From Gammaproteobacteria bacterium (GTDB lineage: Bacteria > Pseudomonadota > Gammaproteobacteria > Acidiferrobacterales > SPGG2), in contig JAOTYM010000009.1 in the NCBI GenBank assembly GCA_029861845.1, forward strand, positions 1 through 61,614: a DNA stretch of 61,614 nucleotides, written 5' to 3'. Positions within the stretch are counted from its first letter, which is position 1. Each line of letters begins with the position of its first letter. Shown here piece by piece: positions 50,526-59,615 of this stretch. The position numbers and the translations under genes are program-made. The notes under the pieces were generated by a model. That model saw only the letters and a list, made by a program, of their open reading frames with translations, was not told where the DNA came from and ran no database searches.

Positions 50526-52511
50526 ATGAGCTTGCGAGTCAAACTGTTTCTACCGCTAATCGTCATCAGTATGCTGATAATCACTTATGTCAACATAAGT
50601 TGGTTGCCGCAATTCACCGACTTTGCTGAAGCGAGGCACAAACAGCAGCTCATCGAGCGCATAGATGCTATCGGGCGGAACATGGCATCATTGCTTGCCA
50701 AAGGCGAACGACGAAGTGTGTATGATCGCTTGGGTAAGTTGTTGCTTGACAATTCCGAGTGGCGCGGAGTTCGATTGGTCGATACAAACGGTAAGCAATT
50801 ATATCGAAGGGAAACGAAAACAAAAAGACTGCCGCAGAGCGACGCTGTATACACATTACGACAACCGGTGACGCATGCCGGCAAGCTGTTAGGTGCGCTT
50901 CTCGTTACCGTGGACACGACCGAGCGACTTCGTGCTGTTCACGAGTTGCAGCAATATTCCATCTGGGTGTTTCTAGTAATGTTATTAATACTAACGGTGA
51001 CTATTGCGGTCATTTTCGAGTTGGTCATTAGACGGCCGATCAAAGCGCTTTCTACGGCATCGGCGCGACTTGCGAAGGGCAACTTCGAAACACCATTACC
51101 AGAGCCTGGCGCCGATGAAATGGGCGCATTAGTCAGCACGTTTACGTCGATGCGGGATGCGATTCAGCGTTATCAGTCTGATCTATCCTTTCAGGCTACC
51201 CACGATCCACTAACGGGGCTTGTCAATCGACGTGAGTTCGAACGACGGTTGGAGGTTGTGCTCAACGTCACTCGAAGCGAGCTTTCCGAACACGCATTAC
51301 TTTACATGGATTTAGACCAGTTTAAGGTTGTGAACGACACATGCGGTCATACCGCGGGCGATGAATTTCTTCGACAACTCGGTGCCGAGCTGCATAGAAA
51401 AGTACGCAAGCATGATACATTGGCCCGCCTAGGGGGAGATGAATTTGGCGTATTGCTTGAACACTGTCCGCCCGAACAGGCAGCCCGGATCGCTAACGAA
51501 TTGCTGGAAACCATACAGGACTTCCGATTTGTCTGGGAAGGGAAGAGTTTTACGCTAGGAGCCAGCGTCGGCCTGGTACCCATCACCGAGTATAGTGGAA
51601 GCTTGTCGAAGGTTCTGAGTACTGCCGATGCAGCTTGTTATGCTGCTAAGGATGCAGGGCGAAATCGCATTCATGTCTATCATGACGATGACAGCACACT
51701 CGTTAGACGATACGGCGAAATGCAGTGGGTGTCTCGTATCACGGAAGCGATCCAGGGGGGCCACTTTCATCTTTACTATCAACTCATCGTCCCGGTTAGC
51801 GGGGAGGAAGAGGGCATACATTTTGAGTTCCTACTTCGCATGGACGACGGTGACGATAACATTATTGCGCCACGAGCGTTCCTGCATGCGGCCGAGCGCT
51901 ACAATTTAATGTTGGGTCTAGACCGCTGGGTAACGCGAACCGCTCTTCAGTGGCTACAGTCGCACCCGGAACAACTTGGTCACTTGAAGCTGTGCACGAT
52001 CAATCTTTCCGGGCATTCCATGGGTGACGCAGATTTTATGCAATTTATCATCGAGGAACTCAATCGATCTCCCGTCCCGCTGGAAAAGATCTGTTTTGAA
52101 GTTACGGAGACGGCCGCCATCGGCAACCTGATGAAGGCAACCCGGTTTATGTCCATTCTCAGAGATTTGGGCTGTCGTTTCTCGCTTGATGATTTTGGCT
52201 CAGGCATGTCCTCTTTTGCATACTTGAAGAACCTTCCCGTGGACTACCTGAAGATTGATGGGATATTCGTGAAGGATATTGCCGATGATCCAATTGACTA
52301 TGCGATGGTGAAATCGATCAACGAGATGGGCCATGTCATGGGTAAAGAGACCGTCGCGGAATTTGTGGAGAAGGAGGCGATTCTCTGGAAGCTGAGAGAA
52401 ATCGGCGTCGATTATGCACAGGGATATGCCATTGCCAAACCATGTCCGCTGGTCGAGATGGATAATGGTTTCTTACTGGAGCAGCTGCGCCTGGCAGAGC
52501 GTGGCGGCTAA
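50526..52511 (+). CDS. Membrane HAMP-GGDEF-EAL protein
   Basis: 661 residues from ATG 50526. TM1 about 8-26, periplasmic domain 30-140, TM2 about 155-178, HAMP 180-230, GGDEF about 235-400 (LARLGGDEFGVLLE) and EAL about 415-655 (FEFLLRM in place of the EAL triad, VTETAAIGNL, LDDFGSGMSSFAYLKNLPVDYLKIDG, AEFVEKE). Its catalytic domains are closely similar to those of the preceding protein although the sensory parts differ. Coupled tandem paralogues suggest duplication with replacement of the sensor. Confidence 0.88.
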   Translation: MSLRVKLFLPLIVISMLIITYVNISWLPQFTDFAEARHKQQLIERIDAIGRNMASLLAKGERRSVYDRLGKLLLDNSEWRGVRLVDTNGKQLYRRETKTKRLPQSDAVYTLRQPVTHAGKLLGALLVTVDTTERLRAVHELQQYSIWVFLVMLLILTVTIAVIFELVIRRPIKALSTASARLAKGNFETPLPEPGADEMGALVSTFTSMRDAIQRYQSDLSFQATHDPLTGLVNRREFERRLEVVLNVTRSELSEHALLYMDLDQFKVVNDTCGHTAGDEFLRQLGAELHRKVRKHDTLARLGGDEFGVLLEHCPPEQAARIANELLETIQDFRFVWEGKSFTLGASVGLVPITEYSGSLSKVLSTADAACYAAKDAGRNRIHVYHDDDSTLVRRYGEMQWVSRITEAIQGGHFHLYYQLIVPVSGEEEGIHFEFLLRMDDGDDNIIAPRAFLHAAERYNLMLGLDRWVTRTALQWLQSHPEQLGHLKLCTINLSGHSMGDADFMQFIIEELNRSPVPLEKICFEVTETAAIGNLMKATRFMSILRDLGCRFSLDDFGSGMSSFAYLKNLPVDYLKIDGIFVKDIADDPIDYAMVKSINEMGHVMGKETVAEFVEKEAILWKLREIGVDYAQGYAIAKPCPLVEMDNGFLLEQLRLAERGG

Positions 52512-52517
52512 CAGCAA

Positions 52518-54575
52518 TTACTTCTTGAAAACCTTTAGAGCGAACGCCACATCAAGTGCCACCTCCTTGAGGAAGTCGAAGCGGCCGGAGGCGCCGGCGT
52601 GGCCGGAGTCCATATGCACCTTCAGGAGGAGTAGATTGCCGTCGGTTTTCATGAAACGAAGCTTAGCGGCCCATTTTGCAGGTTCCCAGTAAGTGACCCG
52701 AGGGTCGTTAAGGCCGCAAACTATCAAGATGTGTGGATAATCCTGCGCTGTCACGTTGTCGTAAGGTGAGTACGACAACATGTAGCCAAAATATTCCTCA
52801 TTCTTGGGATTACCCCACTCATTATATTCCATGGTGGTTAACGGCAACGTGTTGTCGAGCATGGTATTTATCACGTCCACAAATGGCACATGGGCGATGA
52901 TGGCCTTGAATAAGTCGGGGCGCATATTGGCTACCGCCCCCATCAACATTCCCCCGGCACTACCCCCAACCGCCAGAATATTATTCTTCCCTGTGAAATT
53001 TTCCTGGATCAGAGTTTCTGCGCAGGCGATATAGTCGTTGAAGGTGTTCTTCTTCTGCATCAACTTGCCGCCCTCGTACCAATCGTAGCCTAGCTCCATA
53101 CCACCACGAATATGGGCGATGGCGTATACAAAGCCACGGTTAACATAACTGAAGCGGGTAGAACTGAAGCTGGCCGGTATACTGGTGCCATAAGAGCCAT
53201 AACCATAGAGCAGCAGTGGGGCAGTGCCATCTCGGGGCGTTTCTTTTCGATGGAGAATCGATATCGGAACATCGACACCGTCGCTCGACTTGGCGAAAAG
53301 ACGCCGTGATATATAATCCCCGCGATGGAAATCTCCCAAGACTTCTTGCTCTTTGCGCAGGACACGTTGCCCGCTCGGCATGTCGTAGTCATAGATCTGC
53401 GTCGGTACTGCCAACGACTCGTAGGCAAAGCGAAGCGTACTCGTATCGAACTCGCGGCCTGGTACCAGCACCGCATCGTAGACCTCATCATCGAACTTGA
53501 TATAGCGGTTCTCGTTAGTGTCGAGAGCAAGCACACGTATCTGCGGTAGGCCAGCATGTGTTTCTTCGACCGCCAAATAGTCTTTGAAGACGAGAAAGTC
53601 CGTTATAAGGCGCCCGGGCTTGTGCTCGATAAGATCTTTCCATCTCTCTGAGGTCGGTGTGCTAATGGCGGTTTCCACGATTTTGAAGTCTTTAGCACCA
53701 TCAATGTTAGTACGAATAAGGAACCGCTCATCGTGGTCAGATACATCATATTCGTGATCCTTTTGGCGTGGCTCAATTAACTTCAGGGTTCCGTCGGGAT
53801 TATTTGCATCAAAGTAGTGCCACTCGGACATATTGTTGCCTTCGCATGCAATGTATATAAACTGTCCGCTTTCCGATTTAGAAAGCGACACAAAAAAACG
53901 CGGGTCTTTTTCCTCATACACCAATTCATCTTGCTGTGAATCGCTATCGACGCGGTGTTTGTAGACTTGTCGAGGTCGTTGATGCTCGTCTAACAATGTA
54001 TAGAAAAAAGTTTGGCTATCATTGGCCCATTCGAGCGAATCGTAGGTGCGGGCAATACGGTCTTCCAACACGTCGCCGGTGGTCAGATCTTTAATGTGGA
54101 CCGTGTATTCCTCAGATCCATCAACGTCCACCGAGTAGGCTAGGTATCGATGGTCTGGACTGTTTTCACAAACACCGATTTGTAAGAAAGATTGCTCCTT
54201 AGCAAGCTTATTTACATCGAGTAAGATCTCTTCAGGGTTGTCTAGCGAATCGTGCTTGCGACACTCTATCGGATACTGGCCTCCTTTCTCGTATCGAGAG
54301 TAATAGAAGTAAGCACCTTCCTTTTGTGGCACACTGCTATCATCTTCCTTGATCCGCGCACGCATTTCCTGGTACAGCGCGGCCTGTAGTTCCTCGGTGG
54401 GCTTCATGACTGCGTCGGTGTAGGTGTTCTCTGCCGTTAGGTATTCCATCACGGCTGGATCATCTTTGTCGCGCAGCCAGAACCAGGGATCTTCGCGAGA
54501 TCGGCCGTGTTCGGTAAGCGTTTTGTTTCTTTTAGGTGCGGAAGGGGGCGTTGGCGATGTCATTCTTGTGGCCAC
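52518..54575 (-). CDS. ptrB: Oligopeptidase B (prolyl oligopeptidase family S9)
   Basis: 685 residues from GTG 54575, or 681 from ATG 54563. N-terminal beta-propeller (about 1-410, YFYYSRYEKGGQYPIECRK), then an alpha/beta-hydrolase with the nucleophile Ser in AVGGSAGGML, Asp in VCGLNDPRVTYWEPAKW and His in HMDSGHAGASGRFD. It cleaves peptides after Arg or Lys in the cytoplasm. It lies 19 bp downstream of the PII gene. Confidence 0.93.
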   Translation of the reverse strand: MATRMTSPTPPSAPKRNKTLTEHGRSREDPWFWLRDKDDPAVMEYLTAENTYTDAVMKPTEELQAALYQEMRARIKEDDSSVPQKEGAYFYYSRYEKGGQYPIECRKHDSLDNPEEILLDVNKLAKEQSFLQIGVCENSPDHRYLAYSVDVDGSEEYTVHIKDLTTGDVLEDRIARTYDSLEWANDSQTFFYTLLDEHQRPRQVYKHRVDSDSQQDELVYEEKDPRFFVSLSKSESGQFIYIACEGNNMSEWHYFDANNPDGTLKLIEPRQKDHEYDVSDHDERFLIRTNIDGAKDFKIVETAISTPTSERWKDLIEHKPGRLITDFLVFKDYLAVEETHAGLPQIRVLALDTNENRYIKFDDEVYDAVLVPGREFDTSTLRFAYESLAVPTQIYDYDMPSGQRVLRKEQEVLGDFHRGDYISRRLFAKSSDGVDVPISILHRKETPRDGTAPLLLYGYGSYGTSIPASFSSTRFSYVNRGFVYAIAHIRGGMELGYDWYEGGKLMQKKNTFNDYIACAETLIQENFTGKNNILAVGGSAGGMLMGAVANMRPDLFKAIIAHVPFVDVINTMLDNTLPLTTMEYNEWGNPKNEEYFGYMLSYSPYDNVTAQDYPHILIVCGLNDPRVTYWEPAKWAAKLRFMKTDGNLLLLKVHMDSGHAGASGRFDFLKEVALDVAFALKVFKK

Positions 54576-54594
54576 CCAGTCGACCGGCGAGGAA

Positions 54595-54966
<372 letters not shown>

Positions 54967-55056
54967 CTAGCGCCGGGGTGGTGATTTTGAGATATAACGG
55001 TAGCGCGGCTCGGGGGGGGCCGAACACCTACCAGCCTATAGATCGTGTTTAGGCGA

Positions 55057-55341
55057 TTATTTCTTTTGTCCGGCCGGCGAGAACCCAGGGGGAAGCTTGC
55101 CTAAATGCCCCTCACCGAAGAGAAAGCCAACCATGTGCTGCTCGATCAGTTCGATGCTCGTAGGGTCTGCCGTGCTCAGACGGTTTTCGTTCATAATTGT
55201 TGTCAGTCGTTCTAGCCATTGCTGCCAGCCTTCCTGGGAGACACTCTGGTAAACCCGTTGGCCCAGAGAGCCCGGGTGCGGGGGTCTTTCTAGGCCCTCA
55301 GCCTCCCGTTTCAACACCTGACAAAATACCGTGCGCGCCAT
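55057..55341 (-). CDS. yggX: Fe(II)-trafficking / oxidative damage protection protein
   Basis: 94 residues. ARTVFCQVLKREAEGLERPPHPGSLGQRVYQSVSQEGWQQWL and MVGFLFGE-type end are the YggX signature, with the conserved Cys in the FCQ motif. It protects iron-sulfur proteins from oxidants. Divergent from the A-type carrier gene, which has a related job. Confidence 0.93.
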   Translation of the reverse strand: MARTVFCQVLKREAEGLERPPHPGSLGQRVYQSVSQEGWQQWLERLTTIMNENRLSTADPTSIELIEQHMVGFLFGEGHLGKLPPGFSPAGQKK

Positions 55342-55424
55342 TCACTTACCCTCTCTATGGGATTGGCGTTTCTTTAGATGCGTGAACAAGCGTATCATAG
55401 CTGGACTAGTAGAGGAGTGAAAAC

Positions 55425-55799
55425 ATGTCTGAGGCAGAACCCAGTTCCAATGTGACACCGGTTGCGGACGGCGAGCTAAGACTGAGCCCAGCCGCCGAAG
55501 TCAAGATGGCCGAGCTGTTAGCGAATGCCGAATCCGACATCGCCGGAATTCGGGTGTTTGTTTCGGGTGGTGGTTGTGGTGGCATGACGTATGGCATGAC
55601 CTACGCTGAGGAAGTCACCGAGTACGATAGTGCCCTCGAAGGGGATGGTTACAAGATTATTGTTGATGCGGTTGCGTTGAATTTCTTAAGCGGCTGCGAG
55701 ATCGATTTTGCCCAGGACAGCTTCCTATTTAACAATGTTTTTAAAGCCGTTGGCGGTAGCGGCATGTGCGGTGGCTGCGGCGGTGGTGCAGGCTTCTAG
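55425..55799 (+). CDS. A-type iron-sulfur carrier (HesB/IscA/ErpA family)
   Basis: 124 residues. Cys51 (GGGCGGM) and the C-terminal pair Cys115 and Cys118 (MCGGCGGG) give the three ligands. The spacing of 63 residues between the first and second is as in IscA, but the last two are separated by two residues instead of one (CGGC rather than CxC/CGC). It carries or delivers iron-sulfur clusters to targets. SUF genes lie 2 kb away on the other strand. Confidence 0.88.
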   Translation: MSEAEPSSNVTPVADGELRLSPAAEVKMAELLANAESDIAGIRVFVSGGGCGGMTYGMTYAEEVTEYDSALEGDGYKIIVDAVALNFLSGCEIDFAQDSFLFNNVFKAVGGSGMCGGCGGGAGF

Positions 55800-55843
55800 C
55801 GTTTCACACCGCCCGAATCGTTTTATAGAGAGATCAGTTCCCC

Positions 55844-57145
55844 TTGCGTCACTCAGCGGCGCATCAATCTAAGCATTCTGCGAACCCGCTACAGCGCTCG
55901 GATCGCAAGCGAGTGTTGGTCATTGCCCCACACAGTAGTTACCGGACGCGGGCGTTCCTCGATGCCGGCGAAAGGCTCGATATCGAGGTTGTGATAGCGT
56001 CTGAGGGTAAGCACTCGGTAGTCGCTGCCTATGCCGCTGGTGTGCATATTGACCTCAATGATGTGGAAGGCGCACTGCAGACAATCCTTAACGATGCCAG
56101 TGAACGACCGTTCGCCGGTGTAATAGGTACTGACGATCTGACCATCGAGCTCGCGGCCCGCGTCGCACACAAGCTAGGATTGCCACATAATCCGCCAGGC
56201 GCGGTAAGAACGGCCAGCCGTAAAGACCTCGCGCGCGGCATTCTTGCCGACCAGGGTATACCGGTGCCGAAACATTGTCGTATTGATTTGCGACAGCCGT
56301 TGGCGGCGCAGGCAGAGCATCTGCATTTTCCTTGTGTGCTAAAGCCGTTGACGTTATCCGCCAGCCGCGGTGTGATCCGCGCTAATGACCTAGGAGAATT
56401 ACTGCGTGCCTGTGCACGCATTCAGCGATTGCTGGAAACCGAGGGCGTATCAGTACCCTACCAGTTGCTGGCGGAGGACTTTATTCCTGGCGTCGAAGTG
56501 GCGTTGGAGGGGATGCTAACTCAAAGTGAATTAACGGTACTATCGATTTTCGACAAGCCTGACCCCTTGGATGGCCCTTACTTCGAGGAGACCTATTACG
56601 TTACGCCGTCGCGTCTCGATGCGGCAACGCAGGCGCTAGTTCGAGAAGTCGTCGGTGACGCCTGCCGCGCCTACGGCTTGCGCGATGGCGCGATACACGC
56701 AGAATGCCGCATAAACGATGATGGGGTATGGATACTAGAAGTAGCGGCCCGTACGATCGGCGGGCTTTGCGGTCGGTTGCTTGATCTCGGGACGGGTCGT
56801 AGCTTGGAGGAGTTGGTGTTGTCACATGGCATGGGTCGTCCGCTGGCACCCACTTCCGATAGCAGGGGTGGGGCGGGTGTGCTGATGATCCCGACCCCTA
56901 AGGCGGGCATCCTGCGACGGGTCGAAGGGTTAACCGCCGCTCAACGCGTGCCGTTCGTGGATGAGGTCAGCATTCAAGTACGCGAGGGCTATGAACTCGT
57001 GCCGTGGCCAGAAGGATCAAGCTATCTGGGATTTATCTTCGCTCGCGCGCCGACGCCGGCCCAGGCAGAGGCCGCATTACGGGAGGCGCATGCCTGTCTG
57101 AATATTGTCGTCGCTCCTCTGTGGAGTCTTAACAAAAAGGACTAG
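55844..57145 (+). CDS. ATP-grasp domain enzyme
   Basis: 433 residues from TTG 55844; an in-frame GTG at about 55912 (start of VLVIAPHSS) would be more compact. An N-terminal Rossmann-like preATP-grasp region (about 22-115) is followed by an ATP-grasp fold (about 120-320: PCVLKPLTLSASRGVIRA, AEDFIPGVEVALEGM, CRINDDGVWILEVAARTIGG with the Mg-binding Glu/Asn-type pair). The tail resembles carboxylate-amine ligases. Substrate unknown. It lies 45 bp after the A-type carrier gene, possibly the same transcript. Confidence 0.8.
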   Translation: MRHSAAHQSKHSANPLQRSDRKRVLVIAPHSSYRTRAFLDAGERLDIEVVIASEGKHSVVAAYAAGVHIDLNDVEGALQTILNDASERPFAGVIGTDDLTIELAARVAHKLGLPHNPPGAVRTASRKDLARGILADQGIPVPKHCRIDLRQPLAAQAEHLHFPCVLKPLTLSASRGVIRANDLGELLRACARIQRLLETEGVSVPYQLLAEDFIPGVEVALEGMLTQSELTVLSIFDKPDPLDGPYFEETYYVTPSRLDAATQALVREVVGDACRAYGLRDGAIHAECRINDDGVWILEVAARTIGGLCGRLLDLGTGRSLEELVLSHGMGRPLAPTSDSRGGAGVLMIPTPKAGILRRVEGLTAAQRVPFVDEVSIQVREGYELVPWPEGSSYLGFIFARAPTPAQAEAALREAHACLNIVVAPLWSLNKKD

Positions 57146-57174
57146 GGGTTACGGCACCAGCGGCACGTTAGTCC
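57139..57174. terminator. Hairpin over two convergent stop codons
   Basis: GGACTA (57139-57144) pairs with TAGTCC (57169-57174) across the 22-bp gap between the ATP-grasp gene and the Rieske gene. A short stem, offered as a possible shared terminator only. Confidence 0.3.
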
Positions 57175-57488
57175 CAGCGATCATCTCTGACTTGGATCTT
57201 TCCTTCGTGCACCCGCACCGGGAATGTAGGCACGTCCTCATAGGCGGGTGGGGCGGTGACCTCGCCAGTCTTGATGTTAAAGCGGGCACCATGGCGCGGA
57301 CAAACGATCTCTTCACCGGCCAATTCACCACTGGCCAATTCGCCGGCGTCGTGGGTGCATATGTCTTCGATGGCGTAGTATTCGCCGTCCAGATTGAAGA
57401 CGGCAATCATGACGCCATCGACTTCAACCACGCACGAAGCGCCAGGGGATAGTTCTGCCGCTGTGGTGACGTCAACCCAATCTGACAC
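57168..57488 (-). CDS. Rieske-type [2Fe-2S] ferredoxin at the end of the SUF operon
   Basis: 106 residues from GTG 57488. The Rieske ligands are in CTHDAG (Cys-x-His) and CPRHGARF (Cys-x2-His), with ISC-side sequence YAIEDICTHDAGEL. It resembles NirD/biphenyl-dioxygenase ferredoxins. The gene is 67 bp behind sufT and is the last of the operon as seen here. It could accept clusters or supply electrons for cluster assembly (inference). Confidence 0.88.
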   Translation of the reverse strand: MSDWVDVTTAAELSPGASCVVEVDGVMIAVFNLDGEYYAIEDICTHDAGELASGELAGEEIVCPRHGARFNIKTGEVTAPPAYEDVPTFPVRVHEGKIQVRDDRWD

Positions 57489-57555
57489 AGGTTTCGCTCT
57501 GAGTAGCTGTTATTGAGTAGCTGTTATGAGTAAGACGTGAGGCTGAGTAAGTAGG

Positions 57556-57915
57556 TCAGAGTAGGCCAAGCTGCAACATGGCTGCTTCCGACATGCGATC
57601 CTTGCTCCACGGTGGATCCCAGACCAATTCGACGTGGACATCGGTGACGCCGGGCACACACTTTACGGCACATTCGACCGTGCCTGGAAACGTTTGTGCA
57701 AATGGGCAACCCGGCGCCGTCAGTGTCATCTCCAACTTGACCATCCCGGTCCGATCTACATCAAGCTTGTAGACGAGTCCAAGATCGTAGATATTGACTG
57801 GAATCTCCGGGTCGTACACACCGCGTAAGGCCTCGATAATCTGTTCCTCCAGCAAATGCTGCTGTAGGCTCTTGTCGCCGTCTTCTGTGCTGTCAGGTTT
57901 CTGTTCAGTGCTCAT
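57556..57915 (-). CDS. sufT: SufT (MIP18/DUF59 family)
   Basis: 119 residues. IIEALRGVYDPEIPVNIYDLGLVYKL (the DPE motif), LTAPGCPFAQTFPG and ELVWDPPWSKDRMSEAAMLQLG are the DUF59 signature with the conserved Cys. It assists transfer of iron-sulfur clusters. It is three bases downstream of sufU and shares the operon. Confidence 0.92.
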   Translation of the reverse strand: MSTEQKPDSTEDGDKSLQQHLLEEQIIEALRGVYDPEIPVNIYDLGLVYKLDVDRTGMVKLEMTLTAPGCPFAQTFPGTVECAVKCVPGVTDVHVELVWDPPWSKDRMSEAAMLQLGLL

Positions 57916-57918
57916 CGC

Positions 57919-58362
57919 TTACTCGGTTGTAACGGTCTTGTTCTCACTTTCAAGCGCAGCATGCAAGGTATGCCACGCGAGAGTGGCACATTTTACGCGT
58001 GTCGGGTAGGCGTGTACGCCGGCGAGCACGGCCAGTTTGCCAACGTCAGCCGAACGGTCCTCTTGCAGAAGTAGTTTGTGGATTTTGTCAAAAAGCGCGT
58101 AGGCCTCTTCTTCGGTCTTTCCTTTTATCGCCTCCGTCATCAACGATGCCGAGGCAGTAGAAATTGCACAGCCCGTGCCCTCAAAACCGACATCCTTAAT
58201 GATCCCGTCTTCAACCACGAGGTGAAGCGCAAATTCATCACCACACAGTGGGTTAAACCCATGGGCCTTTCGGTTTGTACCATCGGGTTTATTGAGGAAA
58301 TTTCGCGGGTTGCGATTGTGGTCGAGAATTACCTCCTCGTACAGATCGCGCAGATCGGACAT
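57919..58362 (-). CDS. sufU: SufU-type iron-sulfur scaffold/sulfur acceptor
   Basis: 147 residues from ATG 58362, whose A is the last base of the sufS stop codon (TGATG). LYEEVILDHNRNPRNF, NPLCGDEF, GTGCAISTASASLM and RVKCATLAWHTL contain the conserved Cys set and the SufU insert. It accepts sulfur from SufS. ATG 58362 is preferred over longer frames because of the stop-start overlap. Confidence 0.93.
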   Translation of the reverse strand: MSDLRDLYEEVILDHNRNPRNFLNKPDGTNRKAHGFNPLCGDEFALHLVVEDGIIKDVGFEGTGCAISTASASLMTEAIKGKTEEEAYALFDKIHKLLLQEDRSADVGKLAVLAGVHAYPTRVKCATLAWHTLHAALESENKTVTTE

Positions 58363-59615
58363 CAACAAATTACCTCTTTCACCTTGTGAAGGCCGGCGAT
58401 CAGTGCGTCGACCTCTTCCCGGGTATTGTATAAACCGAATGACGCCCGCGCAGTAGCAGCAACCCCAAAACGGCGCATCAACGGCATTGTACAATGATGG
58501 CCAGCGCGAACCGCGATGCCTTCGTGATCGAGGATTGTTCCGATGTCGTGTGCGTGCACACCTTCGAGTAGGAACGACAGAATACTGGCTTTTTCTCGGG
58601 CAGTACCAATGATTCTGAGGCCGGGGACCTCGCTCGCTGCTTTTGCCGCATAGCCCAGAAGATCATGCTCATAGGCGGCGATGGCATCGAGATCAAGACC
58701 GGTGAGGTAATCTATCGCGGCCCCGAGGCCTATGGTTCCCGCGATGTTGGGTGTCCCCGCTTCAAACTTATGGGGCAATTCGTTGTATTCGGTCTTCTCG
58801 AAGGTGACATACTTGATCATCTCGCCACCACCGTGGTATGGCGGCATTGCATCGAGCAAGGCCTCCTTGCCATAGAGCACACCGATACCACTGGGTCCAT
58901 ACATCTTATGACCTGAGAAGGCACAAAAATCACAGTCGAGCTGCTGAACGTCGACCTTTAGGTGGGGCGCTGTTTGGGCGCTGTCCAATAGCACCGGGAC
59001 ATTTTGTGCGTGTGCGAGTTTTATGATCTGTCGCACCGGGTTTATGGTGCCAAGCGCGTTGGAAACATGTACAAGTGCTACTAATTTGGTACGTGGGCCC
59101 AGCAACTTTTCGAATTCCTCGAGAATAAGCTCACCGCTGTCGTTGATCGGGACTACACGTAAGAGCGCGCCGGTTTGTTCGCAAACCAGCTGCCACGGCA
59201 CGATATTGGAGTGGTGCTCCATGTGCGTAATGATGATTTCATCGTGCTTCTGGACATTGTTCCTGGCATAGCTCTGTGCGACCAAATTAATAGCTTCGGT
59301 TGTGCCGCGGACGAATATGATCTCTCGAGTACTTGCAGCATTAATGAACTGTCGTACCTTTTCGCGCGCCCCTTCGAATGCCTTCGTCGATCGTTCAGCC
59401 AATGCGTGCACGCCGCGGTGGACGTTTGAGTAATCGTGCGCGTACAGCTGGCTTATCGTATCGATGACTATTTTCGGCTTCTGCGCGGATGCGCCATTGT
59501 CGAGGTAGACGAGCGGTTTGCCTCGCACCTGCTGATGTAGTGCCGGGAAATCCTGTCGCGCCTTCTCCACGTCAAATCCGCTAGTGGTTGTTATCCTTTG
59601 TTTTACGGTACTCAT
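58362..59615 (-). CDS. sufS: SufS cysteine desulfurase
   Basis: 417 residues. PLP Lys in FSGHKMYGPSG and catalytic Cys in VRAGHHCTMPLMRRF; N-terminal DFPALHQQVRGKPLVYLDNGASAQKP is standard. It liberates sulfur from cysteine for the SUF scaffold. The start overlaps sufD by four bases and the stop overlaps sufU. Confidence 0.95.
   Translation of the reverse strand: MSTVKQRITTTSGFDVEKARQDFPALHQQVRGKPLVYLDNGASAQKPKIVIDTISQLYAHDYSNVHRGVHALAERSTKAFEGAREKVRQFINAASTREIIFVRGTTEAINLVAQSYARNNVQKHDEIIITHMEHHSNIVPWQLVCEQTGALLRVVPINDSGELILEEFEKLLGPRTKLVALVHVSNALGTINPVRQIIKLAHAQNVPVLLDSAQTAPHLKVDVQQLDCDFCAFSGHKMYGPSGIGVLYGKEALLDAMPPYHGGGEMIKYVTFEKTEYNELPHKFEAGTPNIAGTIGLGAAIDYLTGLDLDAIAAYEHDLLGYAAKAASEVPGLRIIGTAREKASILSFLLEGVHAHDIGTILDHEGIAVRAGHHCTMPLMRRFGVAATARASFGLYNTREEVDALIAGLHKVKEVIC

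Noticed and set aside
55010-55025. G-rich run between glnB and yggX as a possible quadruplex
   Set aside because: A single run of eight or so G, not four separated runs.
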